Origin: Fennellomyces sp. T-0311
Taxonomy: Eukaryota > Mucoromycota > Mucoromycetes > Mucorales > Lichtheimiaceae
DNA length: 64,000 nt
Assembly (NCBI GenBank): GCA_025266875.1
Contig: JALLLT010000002.1
Span: forward strand, 1,612,001-1,676,000
Direction of reading: 5' to 3'
Of the stretch, positions 32,098 to 44,659 are shown one piece after another. Positions within the stretch are counted from its first letter, which is position 1; each line of letters begins with the position of its first letter. The notes under the pieces are model-generated. The model was given only the letters and a program-made list of their open reading frames with translations, was not told the DNA's origin and made no database searches. The translations under genes and the position numbers were made by a program.

Positions 32098-35000
32098 CTA
32101 GAGAATAAGTGCCAGTGACTCGACCATGGCGTAGCTGTCCATCACATGGCGTTGATAATCGCTGGCGCTAAAGTTTGGATCGTCCGTAGGCATCTCTCCT
32201 GGGATACCTTTTCCACCGTTCACAATCATCTCATCATCTAGTCGGACACGAGACTTTTGACCCTTCTTGCCTTCATGATCTGCATGAGCACCATAGTCGC
32301 TTGTTCGGATATGGATGCCCTTCAGTTGCTCCATCTCGTATTCCGTAATGCCTAGATCGTCCTGCGGGAGCCACACCGTAGGCTGGGCTTGCGTTATCGA
32401 CGGATGCATGTACGATTCCACCTCATACATTAGGCGCGCAGACGATATTGCCACTTCATGCGAAAAGTGACCGGTGGATGAATGTTCCCTCTCCTCGTCG
32501 ATGCGTTTTCTCACTTGTGCTCGCGCTACGTATGCATCCGTCAATCCGACAGATTCTCGTCGCAGCATCTTGTCCGGCGAATTGTCGAACTTGCGCTTGC
32601 GAAGGCCTTCATCGTCCACACTATCGTCCTCTTCGACTTGGGTAAGCACCTTCTTGTCATCCTCCGACTCGTCAGCAGTGTTGCTTCCGCTAAAGATTGA
32701 ATGGCTTTCGATCGTCGTCGCTGCTGTCTTTCCGTCTTCCTCTGGTTGGACGGGCAGGTATTTGAACAGAGGCTTGAATGCCTTATCATAAAGTGCAAGG
32801 CCGAAAATGCTGACGACGAGCGTAATGATCATAATGACCATCTGCGGCACCGCTTGTTGAATCGCCAAAAGACCAATCATGGTTAACTGCCATGTGTACA
32901 AGCCGATATAGACGTGGCGGATTGCCCGTGGGAAAGCAAGCCCGCCGGATTCGTACTGCATCTCGTACATGTACAGGAATTGGTACAGATACACAAAGTA
33001 CGACAGGTAGAAGAATAAGCAAATAAATGGCAGGATCAAAGGTGCGATGGTTGAATACTCGAGTCCCAGCACGAAGATTACAGTATGGCTAGGAACCAAA
33101 GTGCCGAGGTTGATGGTGGGACATTTGCCCTTTTGCATGTAAATGTCTCGTGGGGTGGTTGAGAAGAAGGGAAGGATGTACGATAGCACCAGCGGAACGG
33201 CTTGCAGGATGGCTTGACCTGTGCCGTTCAGGGATTGGAGCAATACGTACGTAATAAAGAAAGTACTAGCCTATATATGCGCAACGTCAGGTGGATGTTT
33301 TTAGTCGGCATTTACTGTTGCTTACCTTGGGCAAACTCTCTGCAAGTGTGTTGATGATACTAAGCGGGTTCTTGGCGATATCACCGATTGCTTGGAAAGC
33401 ACCACCAGCAATGGTGGACACAAGAACAACGTCCACGAACTGTTAGTCGTTAGTACAAAGGCAGCAAATTGATGCATCACTCCAACTAACCAAGAAGAAG
33501 AAGTATTTGTGGAGAAGGGACAGATCAACCATTGACTTTTGTGGGATGCCTTCTTGCTTGGAGAGATCTGTAGTTATCTTAGAACGGCGCCTGCACATGT
33601 GAATAAAAGCTTACATCGGAAGATAATAGGCACCAACGAAACCAAGATAGCCAGTGCTACTGCAGGCAGAATACCCTGGATGATACCAACGGCAGTCTCT
33701 GGGAGGTTTTTCAAGCCTGCAAGGAATGGCAAAACCTCGGTCAGCGAGTCAATATTCGCAATCGCCTGCACGAATGCAACTGTAATAAACATGTATGTGA
33801 GCAACTCTATCGATCCAGTCCAGTCCTAATCATACCTGGAATAGCCCAAAAGATGACGATGGCACTGGTGATAGCAAGACTGACGAATCGCCGACCCAAA
33901 CGTTCGAGCGACTTGACATTCATATTCTCCCAAATCACATCGGTAGGTGCAATCTGGACGAAACGAGGAGCCATTTGCAACTCGCGCGAATGGATCACAC
34001 ATTGACCAGCCATATGAGCAGCAATCTGTTGGTTAAACTCAATAAATGCAGAGCTCAGTTTGTGATACGAGTCGGGGTCTTGCTGTGCATTAGAGATCTT
34101 TTCGTTCAATTGCTGGATCTCCTCGTGATAATAGGTGATCGAATCCACCTTCCGACCAATGAATGGAAGAGGTATCTTAGAAACTCTGTGAGTGGGACGC
34201 AGCTTTTCCGGAATGCGTGAATCGGTTCTGCCCTCAACATCGTCGCTACCCTTCTTTGCATAGTACTTGTACGATGCAGCAATTGATTTGGTGATGGCGC
34301 TCTCGAGTCCTAGAATATGCTTTCGTCGTTCCTCAACAATGTCTGGCAAATCCTTCATGTTTCTATTAGGCCACTGTTAGCTCCGGTACGCCTTTACGTT
34401 TATCCAGCCCATACCTGGTCAACCACACGCGGCGGACACCGCCAGGGAAACGGCTAAAGATTCTTGTCAGCGTTTCGACGTTGTTGACGCTGTTGGGGAT
34501 GGATGGAACATATAAGGTGCGGGCTGTGACAGAATTGGCATATTCCGGGCTCAACAGGTGCAGTCGTCGTAACACGAGGTATTGGCGTGTCTCTCGGAAC
34601 GTAATGTAAACTACGCCAGCTACAAAAGGGGGGGACGAGGGTTCCGTTTAGATACAATATGCAAGATCATGCATTAGGAAATACTCGTACCGGAAAGGAA
34701 CACTGCCAGGATAAGATGCGCCCAAATACGCTCAGGATCTTTGATGTTACCCATAGTTAGCTTATTGAGACCGGGCGAATCGAGCTGGTTGATCAGGTTG
34801 ACGGGTATCAAAATAGGAATTGCCACGAACGAGTAGAGTGTGAAAACTATGATCCCCATCCGTAGAAATCGCAGGACCATGAAGCGATCCAGTCCTATAG
34901 ACTGCAGGATCTCTTTGTCAGATATTCGTAAAAGGGTCCATATCCATGTCAAAAGCCCATTTGCTAAGGGCGGCGGCTGTCGTCTATACAATACGTGAGT

Positions 35001-35258
35001 GGATCAGAACCAAGGGCGTGTGAAACGCGTACTCTTTTTCCACGAGATAGGAACGCGGTGAATAGACCTGTGGCCGCAACCGACGCAGAACACAGAAAGC
35101 AGTAAAGAAACCGCCCGCCAACGCCGCGTTAAACCATAAGGCAGACGTAAAGGTGCTGACTGATTTATCGACGCTAAAACGGACAAGAATGAGATTGCCA
35201 TGCTCATGAACGGCATTGACAGATCTTACTTTAGCTGATCGTCGGCAGTGTCAGACAT
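32098..35258 (-). CDS. CSC1/OSCA/TMEM63-type osmosensitive cation channel
   Basis: Family of calcium-permeable hyperosmolality- and stretch-gated channels (formerly DUF221), with about 10-11 TM helices and a cytosolic RRM-like loop. Exon 1 is short (ATG 35256-35258, MSDTADDQLN) and joins to VDKSVSTFTSALWFNAALAG, FFTAFCVLRRLRPQVYSPRS. Then DKEILQSIGLDRFMVLRFLR, SFVAIPILIPVNLINQLDSP, IWAHLILAVFLSG, the loop with RTLYVPSIPNSVNNVETLTR, RRVWLTR and ITYYHEEIQQLNEKISN, and the pore-forming helices: SLVPIIFRCKLLF region, FFLVDV, NGTGQAILQAVPLVLSYILP, GTLVPSHTVIFVLGLEYSTI and QQAVPQMVIMIITLVVSIFG. A cytosolic tail rich in Asp/Glu/Ser ends at SYAMVESLALIL, TAG 32098. Several introns of about 50-60 nt. 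The ion selectivity is not predictable from sequence. Confidence 0.9.
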
Positions 35259-36677
35259 TGCATGTACCAAGGAACAAAAGGCGAAAAGTGCGGCCGTTTT
35301 GATCGATGGAAAAAAGTTAGCTATGCAAACATTAGGGCGCCGCTTTTAGCTCAGTGTCGTAGGTCGATCAGCATGTACCGCATAAGGCAAATAACCCCGC
35401 GGTTCAATGGGTTCAATGGAAAACTAGACGCCCTACCTAATCAATCATCACTTTCGCTTGATTTGATTGGTTTGGTTGTATTAACGAAGTCCTTGTCCCT
35501 TTCAACGATCCCTTGCTTACGCCTGGAGATGAGCTTGTATGACCCACTATTGTCTTACTTGCGATATTCGGATTGAAACCCGCCTTTGTGGTACACAAAA
35601 CAAGGGACTTCGCTTCTCTTTAAAGTCATGTGAGTGCTGCCCCATCTCTTTTAGACTGACTTGGCGTTCCCATTACATCGCCCCTTACAAGTTACTATTA
35701 TGACGTTATGACTGTTGGAAATGAATCCGTTATTATCTCGCGCGATCTGTACTGTACTCGATGTCAAGTAGCGAAAATCATTTTGATATTCCCTCGCAAC
35801 CAAGCCTCCTTGGCGAGCATCTCCCTCTCTCTGGAACTCCGAAAACGATGGAGGAACAAGCAACGTGTCAAGAATACTTGGGTCTTACGTTCCACAATAA
35901 CCTTCAATTAACAGGGTAAACCGTCGCATTGTATCACCTATATCACAGATGTCAACGCCATTGTACCAGTTTTTCAATTGAACTCTTGTAAGTGGTTCAT
36001 TCAAAAAACATGGATGAGCTATTCGGAACGGGTGATGCAGCTGACTTTTTCCCTAATCAGTAGGACCAGTGTCTGAAACATGCATAATCGAAACGAGCCG
36101 CGGATATTCTAAACACAGAATTTTTTTTACTGATGTGGCAAGCGTGATCCAATGCTTGCTGCTTATTAGCCGCTTTATGATGGAATCAATAATGATCAGA
36201 GTACTACATATTAAGACTCGGATATACGTGCATAATTTAGTATATGCATGTAGCTCCGTCTTAACCACGAAAAAGGAATACATTCGTATAAATAGCTTAT
36301 TTTCGACAATACGAAATATCGGATCGTATCGGATGTATTGTTTAAGTTATCCATCGCAATAGTACAATGGATCGATCGATGCCGTCGCAAATTCGGAATA
36401 TCCTATTAAGGTGCCATTACGTTGGTTTCAACTCATTTCTTTCACGATCGACTAGTACAGTGGTGACGCTTATGTTCTATTTTTAATAGCCTTTCCATGT
36501 TGTAAACAAGACGTACCTTAGTTGCATATGTAGTACAAACAACGTAATTATAATTCCCAAGCTACAAAAGAATTTACATTTTTCATGAATCCATGTAGAT
36601 ACTAATCTAGATTTATGTTGAGTGGCTGATGCTCCCAGACATCAAGTTCGTCATCCATGTCGACATCATCATCTCTA
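35259..36677. other. Intergenic region, no supported gene
   Basis: The first 200 bp are the presumed promoter of the CSC1-type gene. The remainder is AT-rich. A tRNA-like A-box (TAGCTCAGTG) near 35347 is not followed by a proper B-box. Confidence 0.5.
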
Positions 36678-37262
36678 TGAGTGCTCCTAGTTCCAGGTCT
36701 CGAACGTCTGCTGATGGTGACGATGAAGCAACATCCGTAAGTAAGATTTGAGCCTGTCATAACGTTACGCCGTCCGGTAGTGACGTTTTGGTAGATAACC
36801 CATCGGCAGCTCAAACTGTCTACTGCGATCGTGTTTACTACGAGGTTATTTGTGGTCTGCCAAGACTAATGGCTTTTTTGCTTGAGAATAGCATTGCTGA
36901 TGGTTCAGTGTTGATTATCCAAGGTCGCTTGCATGTTAACACCGACACCAACTAACGATGCGCTAAAGCAACTAACCTTAACATCGTTTCTGCACGAATG
37001 CGACGCTAGTGTTCAGCTAGAGGTCCGGATTGGGATAAGAGAGGCGAGCGGCAACATCGCAACGCTTGCCGATATTGTTGGTCGTCTTCGAGCGTCCAAC
37101 TTGGTTGATGGTGGTGCATCGCAAATGGAGGAAATGTCCGTAGCCCACCGTACGGTTCTTGGCTTGCTGGAAGACGCGTGCATTGTGAGGGCTAGTGGTG
37201 CTGACCCTACTGATATCTTGACTCGTTTGTTGCCATTTGTGGACCGGATTGCTTACCCTTGA
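36678..37262 (+). pseudogene. Coding-like relic of unknown family
   Basis: Three pieces with coding-like composition lie in order on the plus strand: MSAPSSRSRTSADGDDEATS from 36678; DVLVDNPSAAQTVYCDRVYY and EVICGLPRLMAFLLENSIAD up to a TAA near 36954; and an intact 109-codon frame from ATG 36933 with LEVRIGIREASGNIATLADI, VGRLRASNLVDGG and DPTDILTRLLPFVDR, ending TGA 37262. The frames change between the pieces and I found no splice pair that restores one frame. It could be a decayed gene, a transposon scrap, or a small gene formed by the last frame alone. No family recognised. Confidence 0.35.
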
Positions 37263-39490
37263 CCTTGTGGAAGACCAGTTTGGTCTGCGTTGAGAGACAG
37301 CTACAAGTGGATCTGGTTACTGCTCAACTGCCTCTTCAGAGTTCTATTTAGACAAAAGCCAGTGCTGAAGCAAACGCTAAAGCTAACAAAGTGTCATTAC
37401 CGAGTTTCGGATAGTAGTACCGAGCAGATTCCAAAGGTGATAGCAGTGATACTGGCTGCAAGACAGGAGATGTTAGGGTGTGTTCATGATGCTAGTCGTG
37501 GTGATTTCAGAAAGAAAAGTAATTACTGGAGAGGTTTTGCAGATCTCGTCTGCTTTTAATGGCTTAATAACCGTAATACGAATTAATTACTAAAATGGCA
37601 GCCCGATGTTTTTATGGCAGATAACTTCGTTTTTTCATTTTTACGGGAAGTTAAAAGTCCTGTGGCGTATTTTTTTCAGACCTTCCGATACTGTGCTTTG
37701 TCGAATATGAAGTGATTTTGACAGCTATTAGGTCTAGCAGTCTTTGAGAAGCAGTTCTCACAAACAGAGCCTCGATTCGAAAAATGTGACACGAATTTCC
37801 TTATATACTATTATCAGTAATCATTTTGAGAACGCCCAGCGATATTTGATTTTTGGAAATACTGTACTACACAAAAACAAAAGGGCATTCCTTAGAAGCT
37901 ACATCTTACTTCTACGGTATCTTCTTTCCTTTAGTTTTCATTAGACATTAAGTAGGCTGACAAATGCTTTAGAGCTATGGCTATTATGATTCAAGGTGTC
38001 GTAACCGGGGATCCTGTTTACAGAACGATAGAAGCCAGATTATTTCCTAAAAAAACACAGTGTCCGTAGCGGAGAGTAATAATGCACCAGTGATGTGGTA
38101 GTATAGATGATTCGTGCAAACATGAGCATCACATTCCTATCGAAAGCTAAACTACACAGGCCGGCATCGTATTTGTGATTATGTCTGTCGATACTTATTT
38201 AATCTTTTTTTAATCTTGCTTTTCATCGCATCAGTAGCGAACGCCACTTGTCGTTTTGGTAGCAGGTGCGTAACTATTAGTTACAACCGAAACTTAAAAT
38301 TTCAAATGGATAGGAGGCAAAGATATGTACTTACGATTCAAATTTATCGTAATCCCAGATTAGTCTTCGTCTTTAATAACGAAAGTATGGAAAAAAGCAC
38401 GATTTTCGATATTGTTCCGTTCCAACAGATTCTTGAATGGGAGCAGTCATGCTTGATTATTCTGCTACTTAATATATCTACTTTCAAAAGGTTTTCTGGA
38501 TGGGAAGACAGGTCAAGCATTATAACTTCAATATATATGATTGTCATATAATAAAAAATCGTCTTGCTCGTTATGCTCGCGCTTTGGTCACCTGCGTGAA
38601 TTCAAGCACACATATAAAATTCTCAAGCTGGGGTTGGCACGGTACATAACATTTTCATTTCAGCGGAGGATTGAACTAATACATCTCAAGCATATGTATA
38701 CTGGAGAGGTACGGCTCACAGTTTGATTTAGATGACACTGTCACCCGGCGATCATTTATGCAAATGCATAACAAAAGTGAGAATGCACACCATATTTATG
38801 TGCCACAGCATCAATATCTGGTGCGACCTGTCTTGCATAGAGAATTTGCGGAGCAAACGTGTTTGAGATACGTCAATTTGCATGATGCGACTTTGTGTCA
38901 CCATCAAACCTTTTGTTTACGATATTTAAATACACAGTAGCGAATTTACATTCGTTAAAATTTTGTACGAGACAGAAAAGACGAATTTTCGCTCTACATA
39001 GAGGGAAAACTGCAACACACACTGTCTGGTCTTCCTGAATCCCGCGCAACTACGTAAAACAGTATCCAGTTTCTTATGTTGAATGTTGGGTACCGGGTAT
39101 TAGCTTTGAACAACATGTGAATAGTACAATTAACGCCGTTTTAAGCCATCGGAATACTTCCGTTCACAACAGCACATGCTTTCATAACAAATGCAATCAC
39201 TAAGTAAATTAATTGAGACAAGTGATACTATTCCTCGAAAGGAAAAGTGGCAGAGTGTGGTTAAGGACAGTCTGCTACCCTATTATACTGATAAAAGCAA
39301 AGTGCACCACCAGAATAAAGATGATTATCCAGGTTCCTAAAAAGAGTAGAAACTGTATAATGTATTGCAAGCAGCACCTGTTAGATTGGATCCACCTTTT
39401 TACTACGTGCAGTGGAAAGGTAGTGGATGCGGTTTGATTTATCTCTGTTCAGTACTGACGTACAAAACTGGAGGTATGGTATCTTTTCTT

Positions 39491-39667
39491 TCTAATATAA
39501 CTGTTTATCCACTCGCTGGATTGACCAGCTTTAAAGTTCGTTAGATGCGCCTTTACGTTCTCCAAAGCGCATTAACACTTACATCAAAGTGATCCAATCA
39601 CTTGACGACATGTAAGCATGTTAGTAGTATATTGTGTTGCTTAGCTTCTGATATAACGGTTTATCCA
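39491..39667. repeat. Pair of 21-bp direct repeats
   Basis: TCTAATATAACTGTTTATCCA at 39491-39511 recurs as TCTGATATAACGGTTTATCCA at 39647-39667, with two mismatches, in the same orientation 156 bp apart. Confidence 0.7.
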
Positions 39668-39705
39668 ACTAACTACATACTACTTCAAGTAAACCTTGCT
39701 ACCGT

Positions 39706-39917
39706 TGGATGAGTCAGAAACGCGATTGAAGTCATAACTTCGGCACCTTTTTTTTGCCTCATCCAGCGATCATACACTATTAGTACGATAATATGACTTA
39801 CAGTGATTATAAAAGCGCATCCAATGATTTATACAACTAATCGAAATAAGAATCAAACGGGAAATCATCTTCGAAAGTACGCAAAATCAGGTATAGACAT
39901 GTTTTCTGACTCATCCA
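39706..39917. repeat. 15-bp perfect inverted repeat bounding about 210 bp
   Basis: TGGATGAGTCAGAAA at 39706-39720 and its exact reverse complement TTTCTGACTCATCCA at 39903-39917. The arrangement suits the terminal inverted repeats of a small non-autonomous element, but no target-site duplication is evident and there is no coding sequence inside. Confidence 0.6.
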
Positions 39918-41248
39918 CCGACTAAAATAATTTGGTTTATTAGGAATAAAAATACAGTGTTCTTCTTCTCTCTACGTGTGCTTACCGTCAGAAAGGTTGA
40001 GCACCATAAGAAACATCGCATCAGATACGTAGTGCGGCCATACTAACCAAAAAATGCGCCCACTATTAGACAAGTCTAGTCATTAGTTTGCTTTACTTTC
40101 TCGCTCTTTGTGCTCAATTACTCTCTGCAGGATTGATAGCGAGAGAAAGTTAAAAGTTTATGCATGTGCAACTAGAACCGTATTCGTACATGAAATTATG
40201 AGAGAAAGGGAAATATATACGTGAGTACTGGCTTTATACGCTTACCGAAAATCTTTCAATAAGGTATGTATATATAGCGCGCCTCGATTAACATATACAA
40301 AATATTTCTAATTTCCCCAATGGAATGTCTACATGATCGCCGAGCCATTGAGTTGGATATATTTAGCATTTACAAATTAGATAGGTCAATTCACGTACGA
40401 GGTACCCGAGTAAACGATTAGAACACAATGTTTAATATGGATTAGCTTGCCACATCTTGACCCTATGAAGTTCACTTTGTCATTTTTTTTCCATATTGGA
40501 AAAAGCCCGCAATATCACTGAGAGTCTATATGTACGGTGGTATGATGCGTTCTGTTTGGTCGTATTTAGCTTGATGTTTCTACTTGGTATGCAACACATA
40601 CTTTTGCATCTTGGAGGAAATTTTCTGAGCATTAGAAGAGGATGTTCGTATGTTGGTGGTACGCATTTAGGTAAATTTCCTTTGACAAACGACTTCGTAC
40701 TTTTGGAAAGTTATATTTAATTTCATAGATGTATAGTTTATACATGATGTGTTCTAAGTGGAGCCTTACCTCCAGAGAACGTCGAGATTTTAAAAAACTA
40801 AAATGGAAGAAAGAGAAGTCTAAAATCATATGCACTATTTAGACCACAAGATGCATGATGTCACAGAATACTTCCCATGTGATGGTATATTATAGAACAA
40901 ATACCTTATCCTAGATTCTTTTGAACCGTTTACTTTTGCCACAATCTCACCAGAATGCTTTTTTCGGAATAAGTAAAATGTCGATCCGCATATCAGTGAA
41001 TTTAATCGGCAACTTAGATTTTTGGTGGCGGTAACTCCTGGTTTTGGGCTAATGCAATTTAATGAGCGAGATCCACAGTTTCACAAGGTGACTAGCTCAA
41101 AATTCTGCATATGAGACCTGTTCAGCGCGTCTTAAATATTCCAGGGAAGTCGTATATATATGCATTTTTTAATGATAACTACCAAAATTGTAATGAAGAC
41201 ATTAATAAACCAAGGCGTGGTGCAATGAGATACAAAATATAGCGCTTT

Positions 41249-42175
41249 TTACGAGGATACAGTTCCTGTCTGTTTGTCCATCGAAAACTTGCGCCTGATC
41301 CAGCAGAGCGGAAGGCTATTGAAAACACGTTTGTAACCAGTGTTGGATGTGCGCTGCCCTAACATGGAAACATCGACGGATAGTCGGAGCGGAATAACGT
41401 AACGCACTGCACCTTGATTGTTGTCTGCATTAAAGTATCGGGAATGTGCATTTTGTTTGTTGTTCCCATCGTCAGTCACCAGTGATACACTGCTGACGCT
41501 GCTAGTACTGTCTGGAATCGTCGATGGGAGCTGTGTGCTTACCAGGTACGACAGTTGCCACGATGATGGAGTATATGACATATTATAGATCTTCGCGGCT
41601 AGCCTTTCTTGGAGCTGTCTTGATTGAATACTTCGGATGCCACAGCGATGAATTCCTACACGACGTGTTTGTCGGACAATGCGTTGCGGCTCTATTGCGA
41701 TCTTTTCTCGGTAGCGTCTTGTATCCTTAAGGAACGATGATGTGAACCCAGTATCATGAAGAATCTCTAGGTGCCGTAGCGTGGGCACATCTGTCGATCC
41801 GTCGCACCGGTATCGTTTGAAGTAATTTTTGTTCTCACTAGGGGTGAATGTTGCGCGTAGCGTGGTTTCGTCAAATGAGTCAAAGGAGTATCGGCAAGTC
41901 CACTTTCCTCGGCCTTCTTGGTCAATCATTGTTGTCAGCTGAACATCGGGAAGCAGGTAGCATTGTAACGCTTGGCACACGAGTGATCGAAAGCGTCGCG
42001 ATGTCCGAGCCAAGGTGTATAACGCAATAAAATCGAGTTCAGGGCATAGAAGCAAGTAGAGAAGGACATCGTCAGAAAGTCGGTATATCGGGGGAGTGCT
42101 CGGCTGCTTCTGTAGTCGAGATTTTGACGATGATGATGTCCAGCGAGAATAATGCATTTTTGTATGGAAGCCCAT
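41249..42175 (-). CDS. F-box-like protein
   Basis: Single-exon protein of about 308 residues. The N terminus MGFHTKMHYSRW precedes an F-box-like motif at about residues 30-68: IYRLSDDVLLYLLLCPELDF, then LYTLARTSRRFRSLVCQAL. F-box proteins link substrates to SCF ubiquitin ligases through Skp1. The C-terminal part holds KWTCRYSFDSFDETTLRATF, a spacer rich in Ser/Thr, and RLSVDVSMLGQRTSNTGYKR with FNSLPLCWIRRKFSM, which looks like a conserved module but is not one I can name. The frame stays open 41 codons upstream to an ATG at 42298, but that extension is hydrophobic and Ile/Tyr-rich like translated AT-rich leader, so I prefer ATG 42173-42175. The stop is TAA. Isolated in a gene-poor stretch. 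Confidence 0.7.
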   Translation of the reverse strand: MGFHTKMHYSRWTSSSSKSRLQKQPSTPPIYRLSDDVLLYLLLCPELDFIALYTLARTSRRFRSLVCQALQCYLLPDVQLTTMIDQEGRGKWTCRYSFDSFDETTLRATFTPSENKNYFKRYRCDGSTDVPTLRHLEILHDTGFTSSFLKDTRRYREKIAIEPQRIVRQTRRVGIHRCGIRSIQSRQLQERLAAKIYNMSYTPSSWQLSYLVSTQLPSTIPDSTSSVSSVSLVTDDGNNKQNAHSRYFNADNNQGAVRYVIPLRLSVDVSMLGQRTSNTGYKRVFNSLPLCWIRRKFSMDKQTGTVSS

Positions 42176-44659
42176 GGTTGATGCTGTATTGTACAGATAG
42201 ATACTTATATATGTCTGCTTACGATAAAAAGTGATTGATAAACGAACAAGAGTAAAATATATGAAAGGAAGGGAAAAACGACTAAAAATATGGATCAAGG
42301 AAATTTATCAATAAGGAAAGTCAGGTGGGTCTGCTTCCTGAACCATCTGCAGCTTTATTTTGAGGTAGCAAGGGGAAATTGAACCTGATAGTTCAAGAAA
42401 GCGGGGTAGCTTCGGTTGCGTATGTCGGCTACTTTGCCATCATTGCATCCTCGGTGGCCGACAAAGGGGCAGCAGCGCTTGCTGATCGTGAGACTTCCAG
42501 GGGGTAAGAACGACAAGAATATCGTACTGTTAAGGGTTCAAATCATACCAAATGCTGTGGTCGAATAGTTACCATCAATGACCAGCTGCATTCCACTTCT
42601 GCGTACATTCTCTCGCCTTCTTGTAACTTTTACGCGATCTTCATCCAGCTCTCTCTTAAATTTTGTGGGATCTTAACGACATAATAGCTATAAGGGGATT
42701 TAACCATGGATCTTTTTTAAAACAACACCGGATTATATCTCAGAATACTGTCGACCGATGCGATTTTTCCAAGCTGTTCTTTTCAGGTATTACACTTACG
42801 GCTGTTGCCATAATTGCCCTAATATACCCACGCATGAATCGAAAGTTGAAAATACCGAGAAAGCGAAGCCTTGCATGGTTGGCTCCCACACCGAAAAAAC
42901 GCCATATCCTGTTCCTAAAGCTTCTTTTCTTTACATACAGCGAATGAGCAGATGTAGTAGGAGCAACGGTACATACCAAAGCAACAAGCGGATGCTTAAA
43001 ACATTTTAATGCTTAGGGTACAGTAACATAATAAGCGAATGAAATCACCAATTTTCAATAACAAACAAACAATGAAAGTGACATTATAATTAGTGATCGT
43101 AAATCCTGCCGTGCATGATACGTACATTGAAAATGCATATGGCCACTCCCGTTACATATTGATTATGGCGTCTATAGCTGTAAGCTGCAGCATAAAAGTG
43201 AGTAAATGTAGCTTATTATATTATGCGTGTTGCTCTCCGCATGCGCAATCTTATACTACTGCGAAGGGGTGTATATAGTTTCACTGAGTATATGTAATAC
43301 GAAGCATGTATCTGAGTGGCATTATGTACTTCGCTCCATACATCACTGGTAAGATGTAAGATAAAGTTCACGAACCAACGTGATGGCACCTGTCCTGCTT
43401 TATTTGGGTTTTGCAGCTCTCTGATATATACCTCTTCCTATCAGCCTAAAGGATAGCAGTTATATACATACTTCTGGATTCATTAAATACCGTACGTTTG
43501 TACCAGTAAAAGCCCAGAATGTTTAATGGCATGGAGCACATTTACCTCGAAAAGGTAAAATTGGACGAAGCGACGCGCTTATTTAGTGAAAGCGACAATC
43601 GCATTCACTCTTGCTCCTTTGATGTAAAAGGAGAAAGTGTTCAAACATATGGCAACACCAGTTCATAAGGAGAGAGAGAGAAAATCTTACTAACGCTACC
43701 GCTCCATTTCATCAGACAAAAATCGAAACTGTTGTATCATGATATACAGTACACCCGATCCACGCCAATCCCACTGGATCCATAAGCCTCACTGGGAAAG
43801 GCGTATGTACAACAAAGCTGCATCCGCGGACATGTGTTAAATCATATATTGTGCAGGCATACCTGGCTTGCACAGAACCCTTCTATTCGCCTAGCTTTTG
43901 CTTTATGTATCTGGTTGTGGCTATTTTTATTACTGTCTTTTTGCATATCAATGTTTACACCACAGTACGTATCTCTGTATTAAATTGCGTTTGTCAATAG
44001 TAAATAGAGTGCTTCTCTTCCAGGGCAAGTGATGGGGCACTGTGCAACATTGCTTTTTCAAGGGGTATCCCAAATGTAAACAAATGGCTGGAACGTTTAT
44101 AATTAGTACTTTTGATGGACCAAAGCAGAATAATGTCCCTTATTTGTTACTCCTAAGCAAACGACTGCAGCCGGCACAATAGATGCGAAATATTACCTGG
44201 GCATAATAAGTATCATAGCTGAAATGTTTGCTTTTTCGGATCCCTTAAAGTTCTGTGGAACTATATACAGGGCCAGCAAATAAACCGATCACCCCTGGCC
44301 GGATCATTTGAAGATCATCCTAACGTGGTGTAATTTGTGGAAGCGGGAAGAGATCACAAACGAGGGGGTGTACGAGAAAAAATACCCCGAAAATGACAGC
44401 AATTCATATGTATTGTAGACGGGAGCTAATCGTACTGTAGTGCAAAAGAAGTAACAACACCTATCAATTGCAATCGTACAAATACAGCAGATTTGGTCCG
44501 TAAATCCAGTTTCACCGTTGATCTGTATCCGTACTAGTTTTACTGTGAAATAGGAATTGCGATGCTGTGAAAGCGTATGCACTTATTTCAAAAATGTAAA
44601 ATCAGGGAGTTTATATATCGGATTCAAAACGTATAAGTTAGGCGTGCCGCTCGGGCTTT
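42176..44659. other. AT-rich intergenic region, no supported gene
   Basis: About 2.5 kb. A modest plus-strand frame (42663-42947, 94 codons) is countered by minus-strand frames over the same bases. No repeat array or RNA gene stands out. Confidence 0.5.

Larger units (their letters stand above)
37263..41248. other. AT-rich gene-poor region with scattered inverted repeats
   Basis: About 4 kb without a supported gene. Open frames up to 111 codons (38216-38551) are overlapped by frames on the other strand and have AT-biased composition. Repeats at 39491-39917 are listed separately. An imperfect hairpin, TTACTTTCTCGCTC against GCGAGAGAAAGTTAA, occurs at about 40091-40156. Confidence 0.5.

Noticed and set aside
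35340..35420. tRNA-like sequence with TAGCTCAGTG and a later GGTTCAATGGG
   Set aside because: The B-box does not fit GGTTCRANYCC, and no acceptor stem or anticodon arm pairs.
42176..42298. 41-codon N-terminal extension of the F-box protein
   Set aside because: Hydrophobic, Ile/Tyr/Phe-rich translation of an AT-rich leader; the MGFHTK start leads more naturally into the F-box.
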